Shown here: positions 17,995 through 26,496 of the stretch, piece by piece
How the letters are laid out: each line of letters starts with the position of its first letter
Numbering within the stretch: the stretch's first letter is position 1
Assembly: GCA_945877655.1 (NCBI GenBank)
Contig: CAMCSH010000006.1
Coordinates: 1 to 34,380 of the forward strand
Reading direction: 5' to 3'
DNA from: Lentisphaera araneosa HTCC2155
Lineage (GTDB): Bacteria > Verrucomicrobiota > Lentisphaeria > Lentisphaerales > Lentisphaeraceae
Length of the DNA stretch: 34,380 bases
The notes under the pieces: model-generated
Database searches by the model: none
The model's input: only the letters and a program-made list of their open reading frames with translations
Told to the model about the DNA's origin: nothing
Translations under genes and position numbers: made by a program

Positions 17995-18724
17995 ATGCCT
18001 CTTGACGCCTCCGGCGGTCATCGCTGGCTCGACTCCTTCGTTCTCGCCAGCGTCATCCAGCTCGGCACTTTGCGCTTCTGCGAGCGATTCCTCAATCGCA
18101 GCAACGACCCCTGCGGACGCCAGTTCGACCAGATGACCCAAGCTGCCCGTTCGGGACGGATGAACATCATCGAAGGCTCGGAACGATCCGCCACCTCAAA
18201 AGAGACCGAGATGAGGCTCACCCGCCAAGGCCAGCCTCGGGGAACTTCGTGGCGACTATGAAACCTGGCTGCTGAACAAAGACCTTCCGCCCTGGAAACG
18301 GCAATCCCCGGAAGCTCGCCGGATCTACGACATCCAGCTCGATAAGCCCCAATATTCCGATGATGTCGCCCACGATTCCGCCGTCCACATTCTCACCCAG
18401 CGACGCAAATTTTCGCCCTGGCTCGACAGCGACGACGACGTCATCGCCGCCAACACCCTGAACATCCTCCTCGGTCGGACCATTCTGATGCTGCAGCGTC
18501 AGCTCGAATGGCAACATCACCATTTCCTCGAACACGGCGGCTTTCGCGAAAGCCTCAGCAGCGATCGCAAGAACCTCCGCGCCGAGCAAGAAGGCGCCCC
18601 GACTTGCCCTCTCTGCAGCGGGCCGATGCAGCGCCGTCAGGCCCGCGCCGGCGACAAAGCCGGCCAAGCCTTCTGGGGTTGCACGAACTACCCCAACTGC
18701 AAAGGCATCCGGCCGATGAATTGA
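17995..18724 (+). pseudogene. Frameshifted four-helix-bundle protein with C-terminal topoisomerase-type zinc ribbon
   Basis: Frame 1: GRQFDQMTQAARSGRMNIIEGSERSATSKETEMRLTR. It continues in another frame: KASLGELRGDYETWLLNKD...CPLCSGPMQRRQ...AFWGCTNYPNCKGIRPMN. Junction near 18215-18230. Confidence 0.75.
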
Positions 18725-18744
18725 ACGCCCGAATTGAGCTCCAC

Positions 18745-18772
18745 CGATATCGCGATATCGATGAGCTTCGTT
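18745..18772. repeat. Second copy (right half) of the palindromic intergenic repeat
   Basis: CGATATCGCGATATCGATGAGCTTCGTT, nearly identical to 17927-17954. Confidence 0.85.
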
Positions 18773-18809
18773 CCTTGTTCATCGCCTCAATTCACCCCCG
18801 GAGCTCCCC

Positions 18810-18980
18810 ATGACCTGGAAATCCCGTCTCCGCTTCCTCTTCTACGGCAACAGCGCCTGGGGCTTCCTCGGCCGTGTCTGCCCCCTCGACCCGATCACCC
18901 GCGGCCCGTTGCACTGTGGAACCCGCAAAATCCCCCAGCGTCCGAAGCCATGCACTCAAACTCCAGGAAGCCCCCGATGA
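18810..18980 (+). CDS. Small ORF (56 aa), possibly translationally coupled to the fucosidase gene
   Basis: GGAG upstream of the ATG; MTWKSRLRFLFYGNSAWGFLGRVCPLDP...; stop overlaps the fucosidase start as ATGA. Confidence 0.4.
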   Translation: MTWKSRLRFLFYGNSAWGFLGRVCPLDPITRGPLHCGTRKIPQRPKPCTQTPGSPR

Positions 18981-20809
18981 AAACCTCCTTCGCCCGCGCT
19001 CTTGTCGCCTGCCTTCTCTCCGGCCTGCCGCTCGCCTCGTGCGCCACCACCGAAGCGCCTTACGCCAGCGTCCCAGCGGACAAGCCCGAGACCCTGCCGG
19101 ATAACCCGGTGCTGCTCGAACGCGGCGAAACTCCGGCGCAGCACGACGAACGCATGACCTGGTTCCGAGATGCCCGCTTCGGCATGTTCATCCACTGGGG
19201 CCTCTACGCCCAGCACGCCGGCGAATGGCACGGCAAAGAGACCAATGTCAACCGCTGCGCCGAATGGCTGATGTGCGGCGCCCGCGCACCCATCGCCGAA
19301 TACGCTCTCGCCGCCAAGGATTTCAACCCGGTCAAATACAACGCCGATGCCTGGGTCAAAGCGGCCAAGGATGCCGGTGTCCGCTACATGGTCATCACCT
19401 CGAAGCACCACGAAGGCTTCGCCATGTTCGCCAGCAAGGCCAGCCCCTTCAACATCGTCGACGCCACTCCCTTCAAACGCGACCCTCTGAAGGAACTCGC
19501 CGAAGCTTGCCGCAAGCACGACATGAAACTGGGCTTCTACTACTCGCAAAACCTCGACTGGCACCACCCCGGCGGCGGCGGCAATAACTGGGACCCTGCA
19601 GCCAAAGGCGATGCCGATAAGTATGTCGACGACATCGTCATCCCCCAGGTCACCGAAATCCTCAAGAATTACGGCGACATCTCCGTCGTTTGGTGGGACA
19701 TCCCCGGCGGCGTCATCAACAAGGCCCGCGCCGACAAGATCCACAAGCTGGTCACCTCGCTGCAGCCGAAAATCATCCTCAACAACCGCCTCGGCGGCGG
19801 CTACCAGAGCGACATCGAAACCCCCGAACAGCACATCCCCCCCACCGGCTTCCCCGGCAAGGACTGGGAAGCCTGCATGACCATGAACCACACCTGGGGC
19901 TTCAGCAAGTTCGATAAGAATTGGAAGTCGCCCGAGTCGCTGATCGAAAACCTCTGCGACATCGCCAGCAAGGGCGGCAACTACCTGCTTAACGTCGGCC
20001 CCACGCCAGAAGGCGAAATCCCCGCCGCCTCGCTCGAACGCCTGTCCACCATGGGCGCCTGGCTCAAGGTCAACGGCGAAGCCATCTACGGCACCCGTGC
20101 CAGCATCTTCGCCCAGACGCCCGCATGGGGACGCGTCACCCTCCGCCGTCAAGCCGGCGGCGACTCGACGCTCTACGCCATCGTCTTCAAATCCCCCGCC
20201 GACGGCAAGCTGCTCTTCGGCGGCCTCGGCAACGAAGTCAAAGCCGTCCGCATCCTCGGCGGCGGCGAGCTGCCGCAAGCGGTCTCCGCCGAGGGCTCGA
20301 TCACCGTCACCCTTCCGGAATCGCTGCGTTCAAAACAACGCTTCGTCGTTGCCCTCGACCTGAAAGGCGCGGCCGTGCTCGATCGCTCCGCTCACGTTCT
20401 TGCCGACGGCTCCTTCAAGCTGTCGCCGCGTCAAGCCGAACTCAGTGGTGGCCTGAAGCTGCAGATCCCCGCCTCGGCCGGATTGCACACCGCCGGTGAA
20501 GAGAACCTCGGCGTCTGGACCAAGCCCGAAGGCGCCGCTTCGTGGAGCCTGAAAGCTCAGAAAGCCGGCAGCTACAAGCTCAAGTTCCGCTTCAGTTCGA
20601 AAGATGGCGGCAGCGTCATCGAATTCGTCATCGGCGATCAGGTTCTTCCCTTGACCGTGCCGGCCACTGGCAACTGGGACAAATACCAGGAAGTCGATGT
20701 CGCTAGCCTGAAGCTCCCGAGCGGTACCAGCGAGCTCAAAATCCGCTGCCGCAGCTTGAAAGGTGAAGCGCCCTGCAATGTCAGCGGACTCAGCCTGATG
20801 CCGGAGTGA
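18977..20809 (+). CDS. GH29 alpha-L-fucosidase, predicted lipoprotein
   Basis: Lipobox LASC; WFRDARFGMFIHWGLYA; VITSKHHEGFAMF; KLGFYYSQNLDWHHPG; GGNYLLNVGPTPEGEIP. The ATG at 18977 is preferred over the ORF-track start at 18734. Confidence 0.92.
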   Translation: MKTSFARALVACLLSGLPLASCATTEAPYASVPADKPETLPDNPVLLERGETPAQHDERMTWFRDARFGMFIHWGLYAQHAGEWHGKETNVNRCAEWLMCGARAPIAEYALAAKDFNPVKYNADAWVKAAKDAGVRYMVITSKHHEGFAMFASKASPFNIVDATPFKRDPLKELAEACRKHDMKLGFYYSQNLDWHHPGGGGNNWDPAAKGDADKYVDDIVIPQVTEILKNYGDISVVWWDIPGGVINKARADKIHKLVTSLQPKIILNNRLGGGYQSDIETPEQHIPPTGFPGKDWEACMTMNHTWGFSKFDKNWKSPESLIENLCDIASKGGNYLLNVGPTPEGEIPAASLERLSTMGAWLKVNGEAIYGTRASIFAQTPAWGRVTLRRQAGGDSTLYAIVFKSPADGKLLFGGLGNEVKAVRILGGGELPQAVSAEGSITVTLPESLRSKQRFVVALDLKGAAVLDRSAHVLADGSFKLSPRQAELSGGLKLQIPASAGLHTAGEENLGVWTKPEGAASWSLKAQKAGSYKLKFRFSSKDGGSVIEFVIGDQVLPLTVPATGNWDKYQEVDVASLKLPSGTSELKIRCRSLKGEAPCNVSGLSLMPE

Positions 20810-20831
20810 ATCCGCGACCTTGAGGAAACAG

Positions 20832-20859
20832 GAAACCCGGGACTGCCGTCCCGGGTTTC
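20832..20859. terminator. Terminator hairpin between convergent genes
   Basis: GAAACCCGGGAC-TGCC-GTCCCGGGTTTC. Confidence 0.8.
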
Positions 20860-20868
20860 GTCCTTTCT

Positions 20869-21720
20869 TCAGCGCACCTTGCCTTCGGCCTCGCGGCGGC
20901 GCAGGATCGCAACTTTGCGGATGATGCCGCGCAAGAGCCGGCGATCGCCGGCTTCGAGGGTTTTTGACCCCTTCCAGAGCAGAAAAAAAGCCATCATGTC
21001 GCTGCGGCTGACGCTAGGAGGGCAGGAATAGGCCAGTTGCGCCAGATCCTTGACTATCCAGCGGTGCTGCAGCCAGCGAGGCCAGCGATGGACGCGCTGC
21101 AGGTCGATGAGGGAAAACTGATAGCTTCCCGGCGAGGACTCGGCGACGAAGTGGTGGCAGAGGTAGAAGTCCTGATGGGAATAGCCGCCGCAATGAAACT
21201 GGCTCGCCTGGCTGGCTAGGGCCTGGAGGAAACCGAGGTAGCGGCCGGAGCGCCTTTGCTGATGCGGGAATTCGCGTTTGAGAAAATCATCCGCCGGTTC
21301 GCCGGGAACCGCGGCGCAGAGATACCAGCCGGCGGCAAAAGTGCCGAGACGTCCCCAGCCGCAACCGAGAGGACGAGGCACGCCGAGTCCGGCTGCCGCC
21401 AGTTCGCGAGTGTTGGCCCATTCCCGACGGGCTTCGCCGTGCGCTTTTTGCGGTAGGAAGGGCAGACGGCGGGGGTGCCAATGACGCTTCAGATACGCGG
21501 TGACGGGGCCTGATTCCCGCTCCAGTTTCAGCCGCACGGTGAGCCGCTCGGGGACATCGCGCATGGCGCTGCTGCGACTGAAGCGGAAGACGCCGGCAAG
21601 GCTGTCGAGACCGGCCAGCTTGAGAGCTTCCTGCCAGCCGGGATCACATTCATACCTGTCTTCCTGCGCCGTTGCCGCGGCATCGGGAAAGTCGTCCTGT
21701 CGCGCCATCGCCTTCTCCAT
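20869..21720 (-). CDS. Lipopolysaccharide kinase (Kdo/WaaP)-like family protein
   Basis: YLKRHW; HCGGYSHQDFYLCHHFV; FSLIDLQRVHR; RWIVKDLAQLAYS. Confidence 0.8.
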   Translation of the reverse strand: MEKAMARQDDFPDAAATAQEDRYECDPGWQEALKLAGLDSLAGVFRFSRSSAMRDVPERLTVRLKLERESGPVTAYLKRHWHPRRLPFLPQKAHGEARREWANTRELAAAGLGVPRPLGCGWGRLGTFAAGWYLCAAVPGEPADDFLKREFPHQQRRSGRYLGFLQALASQASQFHCGGYSHQDFYLCHHFVAESSPGSYQFSLIDLQRVHRWPRWLQHRWIVKDLAQLAYSCPPSVSRSDMMAFFLLWKGSKTLEAGDRRLLRGIIRKVAILRRREAEGKVR

Positions 21721-21776
21721 TGAATGCGCCGAATTTAACTCCTTCCGGAAAAGCCGCGCCGGATTATCTTGGCGAC

Positions 21777-22646
21777 ATGAAAAATCCCCTCAGTCCCGAA
21801 CTGCTCACCGCCTATCGAGCCACCACCTACCGGGTGCCGTCACTCGGGCTCGGGCTGCGCGTGGGCGAGCCCTCGCCGCCGCTCGACCAATTCCTGATCT
21901 CGCTGAACTGCGCTTGCGCCGCCTTTCTTAGTGCTGCCAATCCTTGGTCGCAGTGCTTGCCGGAGGAGGAGAACCGTCGCCGTCACGAGCTCCTGCGGGC
22001 CGACTTGATCTCTGCCGGCTTCGCTCCCATCGAGGCTCTTGGCCAGCCGGATTCGCCGGAATGGCCGGCCGAGATCTCCTTCCTAGTGCCGGGGATGGAT
22101 CGAGCCAGTCTTGACACGTTCCTCCACAAGTGGGAGCAGTGCGCCGGATTGTATCTCCGTCCGGGTCACGCGCCTGAGCTCGTCATCAATTCAAGACAAG
22201 ATGCGTTGCCGCAGGCTTGCGGCGGGCAATTGGCACAGGGGTTTGAACAGCCTGTGTCGCCGCGCCGCCAAAGCCTTGTAGGCGGCATCGCGCCACGACA
22301 GGGGCAGGATGCGGAAGAAGCGCAAAAGCGACCAGGGCGCGGCGAGGCATTCGGCGGCGCGGCAGGAAGCTTGGCTGCGCAGAAAAACCGCCTTGCGATC
22401 CCAGACCATCAAGGTGCTTTGCAGGAGCTCGACATCGACGCCTTGCTGACGCAGCAATTCAGCCGCGCGCGGCGATTGTCCTGCGATGAACCAGATGCGT
22501 TGACCGCGATCATGCGCATGAAGGAAGCGAACGGCGCGCGAGCACAGGCCGCAGTCGCCGTCGAAGATGACCAAGATGTGTCCTTCCTGGACTTCGGGGA
22601 AGAGCTCAGCCACGGGGAGCCCCCAATGATTCAAGACGCGCCTTGA
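21777..22646 (+). CDS. DUF3293-like protein; the domain appears to end near 22190 but the frame stays open to 22646
   Basis: LTAYRATTYRV...FLISLNCACAAFLSAANPWSQCL...ENRRRHELLRADL. The region after about 22190 is antisense to the DCC gene. Confidence 0.6.
   Translation: MKNPLSPELLTAYRATTYRVPSLGLGLRVGEPSPPLDQFLISLNCACAAFLSAANPWSQCLPEEENRRRHELLRADLISAGFAPIEALGQPDSPEWPAEISFLVPGMDRASLDTFLHKWEQCAGLYLRPGHAPELVINSRQDALPQACGGQLAQGFEQPVSPRRQSLVGGIAPRQGQDAEEAQKRPGRGEAFGGAAGSLAAQKNRLAIPDHQGALQELDIDALLTQQFSRARRLSCDEPDALTAIMRMKEANGARAQAAVAVEDDQDVSFLDFGEELSHGEPPMIQDAP
22191..22634 (-). CDS. DCC family (DUF393) thiol-disulfide oxidoreductase-like protein
   Basis: LVIFDGDCGLCSRAVRFLHAHDR. Confidence 0.88.
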   Translation of the reverse strand: MNHWGLPVAELFPEVQEGHILVIFDGDCGLCSRAVRFLHAHDRGQRIWFIAGQSPRAAELLRQQGVDVELLQSTLMVWDRKAVFLRSQASCRAAECLAAPWSLLRFFRILPLSWRDAAYKALAARRHRLFKPLCQLPAASLRQRILS

Positions 22647-23367
22647 GTCGGGGACGTCCAGAGCTGAATTCGACCTCGATCACCGCAGTTTGCGCCCCGT
22701 AGGCGCCGGGCTGGAGGGCGAGGGAATCTCCTTGCCGTGTGAGGATCGAGCGGTGATCGTGTCCGGTGATCAAGAGATCAATCCGGGGGAACGCCTCGAG
22801 CAAGGGATGATCGGCGTCGTCACTGGTCGCCTGCCGTCCTTGACGGAAGCCGCCGTGGATGGAGACGATCAGCAGCTCGTCCGGAGCGAGTTGATTCAAC
22901 AGGGGAGCCAGACACGTAGCGGGATCGAGAATGCGGCAGCCGACGAGATCCGATTCCGGAATGAGGGTGCAGGCGGCGGGATCGAGCACGCCGATGAAGC
23001 GGATGCGGCGGCCCTGGCGGGTCGTGAAGAGACATTCAGGCGACAGGAGAAGTAGGTCGTTTTCGTCGACCAGATTGGCTGCGATCCAGGGAAAGGGACT
23101 CGTCTGGGCGAGACGCTCAAAGAAGATGCGGCCTTGGTCGAATTCATGATTCCCGGGGACCGCGGCGCGGCAGTTCCTTTCAGCGAGAGAGGCGATCATG
23201 GTCTTAGCCGATTTTTCCGCCACCTCTGGCAACTCGATGCCGGGTGGGGCGGAAAACAGGGTGTCGCCGTTATCGAAATAAAAACTTTCTGCCGCGATGC
23301 TTTCGGGCAGTCGCGGCAGTCGTCCGTGGAGGTCACTGGTGATCAGGATGGCGACCTCCATCATCAC
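22606..23367 (-). CDS. 5'-nucleotidase/UshA-like metallophosphoesterase lacking an obvious signal peptide
   Basis: ILITSDLHGRLP; DNGDTLFSAP; AVPGNHEFDQG; LLITGHDHRS. Confidence 0.85.
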   Translation of the reverse strand: MMMEVAILITSDLHGRLPRLPESIAAESFYFDNGDTLFSAPPGIELPEVAEKSAKTMIASLAERNCRAAVPGNHEFDQGRIFFERLAQTSPFPWIAANLVDENDLLLLSPECLFTTRQGRRIRFIGVLDPAACTLIPESDLVGCRILDPATCLAPLLNQLAPDELLIVSIHGGFRQGRQATSDDADHPLLEAFPRIDLLITGHDHRSILTRQGDSLALQPGAYGAQTAVIEVEFSSGRPRLKARLESLGAPRG

Positions 23368-23370
23368 TCC

Positions 23371-24183
23371 TTATTTCTGCTCAGAAATGAGGGTTTTCGA
23401 CTGGAAATCGGCCCATTCATCGAAGTCCAGCATGTCGAGGCCGACGACGGCGAGATCATCGCGATCGGGGACAACCACGGCTTTGCCGCGGACCGCTTCA
23501 TCGACAGCGTCGCAGAAGCGCAGGAGGAGGACTTCGCGCAGGACTTCACGCGGCGGGTGCTGCGAGTGGTGAACGCTGATGATGGTCCGGATCTCCTCAT
23601 CGAGTTTCCAGTTCTCGAGGAGCCAGCCGCCGACCTGGGCGTGGTCGCAGCCGATGATCTGGCGTTCGGCATCATAATCCGCAAGGTCTTCCGACTTCGC
23701 CTTGATGGCGGCCAGCTTCGCGCCTTCGGCGTTGAAGATCGACAAGACCAGTTGGCCGATGTCGTGCAGAAGCGCGCAGAGGCCGATGATCGGCGATACC
23801 TGGATGCGGTGTTTGCGGATCACCTCGGCGCACAGGGTGCCGGTCGAGAAGGAGTGCTCCCACAGGGTCGCGTCGCGGGATTGGATGACATCCATGACGG
23901 CGGAGGAGAGCACCAGTTCCTTGATTTTTTTGACTCCGAGCAAGGTCACCGCCTGATCGACCGTCTCAATCCGCCGCGGCAGAGAATACAGTGACGAGTT
24001 GATCACCTTGAGCATCCGGGTGACCAAGGTCGGATCCCGCCGGATGGTGGTGAACACCGCCTGCATATCGACCTCGTCGGCTCCGAGGAGCCGGATCAAT
24101 TGCAGGACATGGACGGAAAGCGAGGGTAGATCCGGCATGGACTGGATCTGTTTCTTGAGGAGCAGTTCACGAGCGCTAAGCAT
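23371..24183 (-). CDS. HDOD domain protein
   Basis: MPDLPSLSVHVLQLIRLLG...RDPTLVTRMLKVINSSLYSLPRRIETVDQAVTLLGVKKIKELVLS; LLHDIGQLVL. Confidence 0.92.
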   Translation of the reverse strand: MLSARELLLKKQIQSMPDLPSLSVHVLQLIRLLGADEVDMQAVFTTIRRDPTLVTRMLKVINSSLYSLPRRIETVDQAVTLLGVKKIKELVLSSAVMDVIQSRDATLWEHSFSTGTLCAEVIRKHRIQVSPIIGLCALLHDIGQLVLSIFNAEGAKLAAIKAKSEDLADYDAERQIIGCDHAQVGGWLLENWKLDEEIRTIISVHHSQHPPREVLREVLLLRFCDAVDEAVRGKAVVVPDRDDLAVVGLDMLDFDEWADFQSKTLISEQK

Positions 24184-24234
24184 AATCAGCCTCCGAGACA
24201 GTATACGATCATTTGCCGCCGTGGCGCCAGTTCT

Positions 24235-26496
24235 TCAGGGCTCATCCGGAGCGTTTTTTTCATGTTTTTTGATTGTCAGCCGCAGGTGGGCGGCAGCGTC
24301 ATCGAGCGCTTTGGCTGCGGCGAGGGATTCCTCGTGGCTGCTGCGGCCGCTGTAACGGCAGAATTGCCAGGCTTCGACCCGGCGGGAAAACTCCTCAGCA
24401 CCTTCCAGTCCGGCGGCGCGGGCCTGCTGCGCCAGTTCGCCCAGAGTCGCTTCGCGGCGCGGGCATCCGAGGATCTTCTGGGCCAAAAAGGCGGCATGGT
24501 CGGCGCGGGCGCCGGCGGGATCGGCAAGGCGCTGGCGCCAGCGCCGGATGCTGGCGCGGAGAATCCAGGCGAAACAAAGCCCAATCACCAGGAGGCTGAG
24601 CACTGCCCGCCAAGGGTCGGAAAAGCACCAGATGAACCCGGCGGCGGCTTTTATGGCGATGGCGGCGATGATGTCGGCGACGCGCCCCCGGAAGATGTCC
24701 GCCTTGAGTTTTTCGAGCCGGTGCTGAAAGTCTTCCCAGGCGCTGGATTTGTCTTTTTTGCGTGACTCCTCAAAGGCGGCCGCCGGAGTGGTTTCGACGT
24801 AATACCATCCCCGCCGCTCCTGGTCCCAGGCCTCGACCCAGGCATGGAGATCGCGGCGACGGCAGATGCGGAAATTGCCGGTCTGCTCGCCGGAGACGAT
24901 GCCAGTGACGTAACGGGAGGGGATGCCCTGGCTGCGCAGCAGCATGACGGTGGCGCTGGCGAACATCTCGCAGTGGCCGCTGTGGACCGAGCGCAAGAAA
25001 TAGAGAGGACGGTCGACCAGCAGGCGTCGCTCCTCTTCGTGACGAGCCTCCTCCTTCTGACGTTCCATCTTCACTTCCTCCGGCTCTTCGTCCGTCGGCG
25101 ATTCGCCTTCTCGCCTGGTCCAGTAGGGGCTCATGAGGCCATCCATCGGGAACCTGCTTAGCACTGGCGGAATCGAAGTCGAATAGGTGCATTCGCGGCT
25201 GAACCAATCCTCGAGAAACGGCACGCACTCGGCGAAGGTTTTTTTGTCGCCAAGGATCTTCTCGGCTTCGGCCCGCCAGTATTTCTCGGTGGCCGGCATC
25301 TGGAGGTCATCCTCGGTGGGTGGGTCCGAGTTGACTTCATCCTGGACCGGCCCGGCGTGGCATTGGAAACCGGCTTCTTTGGTGAATCCTGTGATCTGGT
25401 AAATACCCGTCTCAATGCGGCTCAGATTTTCGCCCGCGATCTTGAGCCCCTTGGCTTGATTGGGCAGGGGGAGATGAGTGAAATGGAATTCCGGACTGGG
25501 GAAGAACTCGAGATTTCTCGTCGCCACGCCAGGCTCCAGCTGGTAATGACGGTAGGTGCTGAAGCTGCTCCCTCCAGCAGAAGCCTTCAGCGATTCGGAC
25601 AGGGTTTTCGATGTCCTCCAGGATCCGTCTTCGTAGACGTTGTAGATCCTGGCGCGGAGATATTCATTGTCTTCGCATCCTTCAATCCGCATCAGTTCCC
25701 GGTCGAGCTGCTCCTTGGATTCGTTGAGGAAGTCGATCTGCGAGTTTTCTTCAAAGGCCCGCATCTGGTAGGGCGTCGATCCGGAACTGAGCACCTTGGT
25801 GTCGATATTCCGGATCCACGGCAAAAGGACATCGATCATCTTCGGCGTCAAAAGGATCATCAGAGCCAGACAGACGGTCTGGACCAGCGATCGGATCGCC
25901 TCCCAGATGCCGTTCCGTCCCGACTCCTGGTCGACCCCGAGCGAGCTGCGGACGACGATGCGCCAAGCCGGGAACAGCGGCAGGAGGTGCATCGTCAGGA
26001 TGCACATCATCGACCTGCTGTCGGTCCATTGCGGCTTGCAGCCGAAATGAGTAAGGAAAGTGGGCGAAGGCAAGAAAACGCTGATGCGATCGAATCGCAT
26101 GGTCGACGACTCGACATTGGCACTGAAGGCGAAGGAGATGAAGACGCAGACGAGGAAGGCGAAGGGGACGTGGCGGCGCTGTTGCAGGAGGGTCAGCATC
26201 GCCGCCATCAGCAAAGTGAGCGGAGAAATGAAGTCCGACGGCGTCACGACCCAGCGGGACGGGTCGATCTTGATGAACTGATTGCACAGGACGGTGTAGG
26301 TGGCGGGGAAGAACACCGTATACACCATCCATCGGGTGTTCACCGGCAATCCTCGTGGCAGCAGCGGCGCGATCAGGCAGCAGGCCAGCACCGGCAGGAA
26401 GAAGTGGAAGGTGTCGCTGGTGAAGGAGAAGAACGAGCCGGCGAGAAAGAGCATCCAGCATTGGGCGATGGCCAGGTGGCGGTTGCGGGGTGGCAT
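24235..26496 (-). CDS. TgpA-like transglutaminase-domain membrane protein
   Basis: N-terminal multi-TM region; transglutaminase core HCEMFASATVMLLRSQGIPSRYVTGI, HAWVEAWD, YYVETTPAAA; distal C-terminal TM. Confidence 0.88.
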   Translation of the reverse strand: MPPRNRHLAIAQCWMLFLAGSFFSFTSDTFHFFLPVLACCLIAPLLPRGLPVNTRWMVYTVFFPATYTVLCNQFIKIDPSRWVVTPSDFISPLTLLMAAMLTLLQQRRHVPFAFLVCVFISFAFSANVESSTMRFDRISVFLPSPTFLTHFGCKPQWTDSRSMMCILTMHLLPLFPAWRIVVRSSLGVDQESGRNGIWEAIRSLVQTVCLALMILLTPKMIDVLLPWIRNIDTKVLSSGSTPYQMRAFEENSQIDFLNESKEQLDRELMRIEGCEDNEYLRARIYNVYEDGSWRTSKTLSESLKASAGGSSFSTYRHYQLEPGVATRNLEFFPSPEFHFTHLPLPNQAKGLKIAGENLSRIETGIYQITGFTKEAGFQCHAGPVQDEVNSDPPTEDDLQMPATEKYWRAEAEKILGDKKTFAECVPFLEDWFSRECTYSTSIPPVLSRFPMDGLMSPYWTRREGESPTDEEPEEVKMERQKEEARHEEERRLLVDRPLYFLRSVHSGHCEMFASATVMLLRSQGIPSRYVTGIVSGEQTGNFRICRRRDLHAWVEAWDQERRGWYYVETTPAAAFEESRKKDKSSAWEDFQHRLEKLKADIFRGRVADIIAAIAIKAAAGFIWCFSDPWRAVLSLLVIGLCFAWILRASIRRWRQRLADPAGARADHAAFLAQKILGCPRREATLGELAQQARAAGLEGAEEFSRRVEAWQFCRYSGRSSHEESLAAAKALDDAAAHLRLTIKKHEKNAPDEP

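Noticed and set aside
18734-18976. N-terminal extension of the fucosidase from the ORF-track start
   Set aside because: The extension translates the repeat and a different-frame small ORF; the start at 18977 gives a proper lipoprotein signal.
18956-20278. 440-aa minus-strand ORF
   Set aside because: Antisense to the GH29 fucosidase.
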